A stretch of DNA of 8,094 bases from a bacterium (GTDB lineage Bacteria > Spirochaetota > UBA4802 > UBA5550), in the NCBI GenBank assembly GCA_024224995.1, contig JAAENB010001198.1, forward strand, positions 1 to 8,094. The letters are read 5' to 3'. Positions 5,992 through 8,094 of this stretch are shown here, piece by piece. Position numbers and translations under genes: made by a program. How positions within the stretch are numbered: the stretch's first letter is position 1; the number at the start of each line of letters is the position of its first letter. The notes under the pieces are model-generated. The model saw nothing but the letters and a program-made list of their open reading frames with translations, did no database searches and was not told the origin of the DNA.

Positions 5992-7211
5992 TCAAATAGA
6001 ACCAAAGCCTTTGCAAACAATAACTCTCCGCGAGTATTCATTACTTCTCTTTCAATTTTGCGCAGTTCCTCGGGAGTTAAACCGCTTAGATCCATAGCAT
6101 TTATTAACGAAGATTCATTCTCTTTATAAAAATGCCGTATTGAATCTAATTTTGTCTGACTTGCAATATAAGGAGAATGAGTACTGATAATCTTTTGCCC
6201 GGGAATACCATTGAGCTGCTCAAAAATTTGCCGTTGAGCCTGGGGATGAAGATGAGCTTCGGGCTCTTCCAGGGCCAATATGGGGAAAAAAGGCTTTTGA
6301 TTCTGTTCAGACTGCTTTGCCATCCATGAAATATATGCTTCAAAGGTCAATAATGTTGCCCAGCTTCTCGTTCCCATCCCATGATTCGATAAAGGAAAAC
6401 TCTCGGCATTTCCATCTTGATAATAGATGTCCATCCCACGATTTAAATCACGAATTTTTCTTGTTATCGGATTAATTTTAACACCTTCATCCGCGCCTGA
6501 TATGGTTTTATTCAATTTCTCTAATTTACCTTTTAAATGCTTAAGAACATCACTTTTTGTTATGATCCGTTCGTTAATATCGTTTAATGTTTCTTCTAGT
6601 TTCTCTACTTCGCTGTCTGATAATCCAACATCAGAAACAAGTTTGCCCCAGTAAGAAGAGCGATCCTTTAAATCTTCATGCATATCTCTTTGTGCATCCA
6701 TAAAAAATAGAGGTACAGCTTCTAATTGCTTCCAGGTAATTTGAGCATCTCTATTAATTTTTGTATTTTCTATATTTTCTCTATCTTCAAGCCATTCATC
6801 CAAAGTAGATTGATTAATGACATAATCATTTTTCAATCTATCATATTCGATTTGTGTTCTTATGGCAACAGCCCCTGAATCATTATCATCAATTATTATT
6901 GCGGCTCCCCAGTGATCCAGCCAGATAGCATCAAAATCAGGTTCCCTTTTCTTTTCATCATTTACCGGGACGATTAATATATCAATAATAGCTTTCCTGT
7001 CATCAGGAAGGACTTCATCTTTTGAAATAAAAATATCTTCTTTAGAAACCTTTTTGTAACCTACTCCCAGGGCAAGCTGCAAACATTTCAGTAAACTTGT
7101 TTTCCCCGAGTTATTCTGCCCAACAAGCAAAGTTAATGAATCGAGACTCATATTCACATTTTTCAAAGAACGAAAATTTCTTATTCTTATTTCCTCAATA
7201 CGAATACCCAC
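5895..7211 (-). CDS. OLD-family ATPase, truncated inside its TOPRIM nuclease domain
   Basis: Residues 1-350 are an ABC-type ATPase head: IRNFRSL (10-16), Walker A GQNNSGKTS (31-39), a helical, probably coiled insertion (about 196-240), signature-like LSNHGMGTRSW (274-284), Walker B ILALEEPE (311-318), LHPQ (321-324) and switch His in STHSP (343-347). A TOPRIM domain then begins with LFEGETEEQALP (405-416), the Glu motif of OLD nucleases. In the family (often 550-700 residues) the DxD-bearing part follows, but here the frame runs on for about 22 unrelated residues and stops at 438. The ATPase may be intact, whereas the metal-dependent nuclease cannot be. The start is GTG 7209-7211, with GAGGAG 4 nt upstream; later starts would lose the first strand. 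It is 40 nt from pcm, AT-rich compared with it, and likely co-transcribed. Family members act in phage defence (GajA of Gabija, P2 Old), but no GajB-type helicase is present. Confidence 0.82.
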   Translation of the reverse strand: MGIRIEEIRIRNFRSLKNVNMSLDSLTLLVGQNNSGKTSLLKCLQLALGVGYKKVSKEDIFISKDEVLPDDRKAIIDILIVPVNDEKKREPDFDAIWLDHWGAAIIIDDNDSGAVAIRTQIEYDRLKNDYVINQSTLDEWLEDRENIENTKINRDAQITWKQLEAVPLFFMDAQRDMHEDLKDRSSYWGKLVSDVGLSDSEVEKLEETLNDINERIITKSDVLKHLKGKLEKLNKTISGADEGVKINPITRKIRDLNRGMDIYYQDGNAESFPLSNHGMGTRSWATLLTFEAYISWMAKQSEQNQKPFFPILALEEPEAHLHPQAQRQIFEQLNGIPGQKIISTHSPYIASQTKLDSIRHFYKENESSLINAMDLSGLTPEELRKIEREVMNTRGELLFAKALVLFEGETEEQALPTISRPTLTGKSTRTRIPLQKYP

Positions 7212-7251
7212 AAGGCTCCTCTTCTTTAATAAAAATTATTTCATGGCTTAC

Positions 7252-7917
7252 CTAAGCGCTCTCCCCCACAATATACGGCACAAACAACGCCTCCCCTATA
7301 TCCTCTTCAATAAAAGTATCGTCATTTTTTTTAATAAACCGCTTAATCAAATGCCCGGTACTGCTGCCCACAGGGATTACCAGAACTCCGCCCGTATTGA
7401 GTTTTGCAAATATATCCATTGGTAGAATCTCGGCACCGGCTGCCACGATAATGGCATCAAAAGCCCCTTCGGTTTCGTTAAAATCATCATTATGAAGAAG
7501 TGTGATATTGGGATAATTAAGGCTTAAGAGTACATTCCGTGCCCGCAGGTAAAGCGCCTCTATGCGCTCCATACTTACCAGGCTCTTGCATAATGAGGCC
7601 AGGAGAGCAGTCTGGTAACCCGAGCCCGTTCCTATTTCCAGAACCCGCTCCGTGCCCGTTAGCCCCAGTGCCTGGACCATCTTCGCGATTACCGAAGGCT
7701 TGGATATTGTCTGACCAAACCCTATTGGAAGAGAGGTATCATCATACGCCCGGTATCGTAATGCCTCGGAGACAAAAAGCTGCCGCGGCAGCGCGAATAT
7801 CGCGTCTAGCACCGTACTGGAATAGACCCCTTTCCGCGCCAGGTCCTCTACCATGCCCCTGCGGGTATACTCCATACTGTCATTCGGCATCTTCCTGATA
7901 TATACATCTTTATTCAT
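7252..7917 (-). CDS. pcm: Protein-L-isoaspartate O-methyltransferase
   Basis: A complete 221-residue cytosolic enzyme that transfers a methyl group from S-adenosylmethionine to isoaspartyl residues of damaged proteins, allowing their repair. Family motifs are clear: LPIGFGQTISKP (63-74), the SAM-binding VLEIGTGSGYQ (92-102), acidic MERIE (116-120), FDAIIVAAGA (153-162), GGVLVIPVG (176-184) and the C-terminal FVPYI (212-216). The ATG at 7915-7917 has AGGG 7 nt upstream. Local G+C is high (38 of 60 bases in 7621-7680), unlike the AT-rich ATPase gene 40 nt downstream, so pcm looks resident and the ATPase locus inserted behind it. I found no convincing promoter; TTGAGA on the minus strand at 7956-7961 lacks a good -10 partner. 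Confidence 0.95.
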   Translation of the reverse strand: MNKDVYIRKMPNDSMEYTRRGMVEDLARKGVYSSTVLDAIFALPRQLFVSEALRYRAYDDTSLPIGFGQTISKPSVIAKMVQALGLTGTERVLEIGTGSGYQTALLASLCKSLVSMERIEALYLRARNVLLSLNYPNITLLHNDDFNETEGAFDAIIVAAGAEILPMDIFAKLNTGGVLVIPVGSSTGHLIKRFIKKNDDTFIEEDIGEALFVPYIVGESA

Positions 7918-7973
7918 AAAATATCCCTGCGTTAAATTTTGATACGGGTTGATACTCTCAAGAAACTCTTTTT

Positions 7974-8021
7974 AAACAGGGCCGGTTCCCGAAGATTTTA
8001 TCCCGGGGCCATGCTCTGTTT
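7974..8021. repeat. Imperfect hairpin upstream of pcm
   Basis: AAACAG (7974-7979) with following GGCC-like bases can pair with GGCC (8007-8010) and CTGTTT (8016-8021), leaving a 5-nt bulge (ATGCT). It lies between pcm and the paired-hairpin repeat and could end transcription from a gene to the right, although no T-tract is evident. Low confidence. Confidence 0.3.
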
Positions 8022-8069
8022 CACGGGGTTGAAACCCCGAGCTACAACACGTCGCCCCGCTGGGGCTAT
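8022..8069. repeat. Paired GC-rich hairpins, dispersed-repeat type
   Basis: CGGGGTT-GA-AACCCCG (8024-8039) is a perfect 7-bp stem with a 2-nt loop. The spacer GAGCTACAACACGTC-like sequence leads to GCCCC-GCT-GGGGC (8054-8066), a perfect 5-bp stem. Tandem GC hairpins with a GAGCTAC spacer resemble dispersed intergenic repeats that I recall from many bacterial genomes, though no other copy lies in this window. No gene is seen in 7918-8094. Confidence 0.5.
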
Positions 8070-8094
8070 TCTGTCTTGGGTCAGCATTGAACCA

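Noticed and set aside
5401..7211. Complete Gabija or Septu defence system
   Set aside because: The OLD protein lacks most of TOPRIM, there is no UvrD-like GajB, and no HNH-type PtuB-like gene is present. Only damaged ATPases remain.
7941..7961. Promoter for pcm built on TTGAGA at 7956-7961
   Set aside because: No acceptable -10 hexamer lies at 16-18 nt; the TATCAA copies are wrongly spaced.

Overview
The window looks like a chromosomal stretch from an anaerobic, probably Gram-negative bacterium of medium G+C. Genes start behind AGGAGG-like ribosome sites. A paired phenylacetate-CoA ligase and ACT-domain protein is typical of anaerobes that handle aryl acids. The secreted lysine-rich HEAT-repeat protein recalls spirochaete genomes, but that affiliation is a weak impression and nothing here is a taxonomic marker. 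No tRNA, rRNA, CRISPR array or transposase gene was seen.

Layout. (1) 1-442 is non-coding. It holds copy 1 of a long-hairpin, MITE-like element (about 55-227), a small set of competing hairpins (242-281) and a perfect 33-bp inverted repeat (364-438). (2) 443-2203 on the minus strand is a two-gene operon: paaK (aryl-acid-CoA ligase) followed by a small tandem-ACT protein, with a TTGACA-type promoter candidate upstream. (3) 2335-2561 is copy 2 of the same element. It has terminal inverted repeats and an 8-bp direct repeat (AAACTGCC) on both sides that looks like a target-site duplication. The two copies point the same way and bracket the paaK-ACT operon. (4) 2661-5435 on the plus strand is a tight three-gene cluster: a secreted or membrane-anchored HEAT-repeat protein, a small multi-pass membrane protein, and an AXE1 (CE7)-type alpha/beta hydrolase whose nucleophile serine is replaced by glycine. 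(5) 5401-7211 on the minus strand is a damaged ATPase locus. An OLD-family ATPase/TOPRIM gene breaks off just after the first TOPRIM motif and runs out of frame into the 3' half of a different ABC/AAA ATPase that lacks its Walker A region. (6) 7252-7917 on the minus strand is pcm, protein-L-isoaspartate O-methyltransferase. (7) 7974-8094 holds structured intergenic repeats.

How the parts relate. paaK and the ACT protein probably form an aryl-acid activation unit with an amino-acid or aromatic-ligand sensor. The three plus-strand genes are spaced for co-transcription and may make one envelope-associated assembly of unknown role. The ATPase locus is AT-rich next to pcm and reads as the decayed remains of imported, possibly defence-related, genes joined by deletion. 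The strongest candidates for something undescribed are the mobile hairpin element with invariant loop and changing stem, the HEAT/membrane/dead-esterase trio, and the ATPase-ATPase junction.
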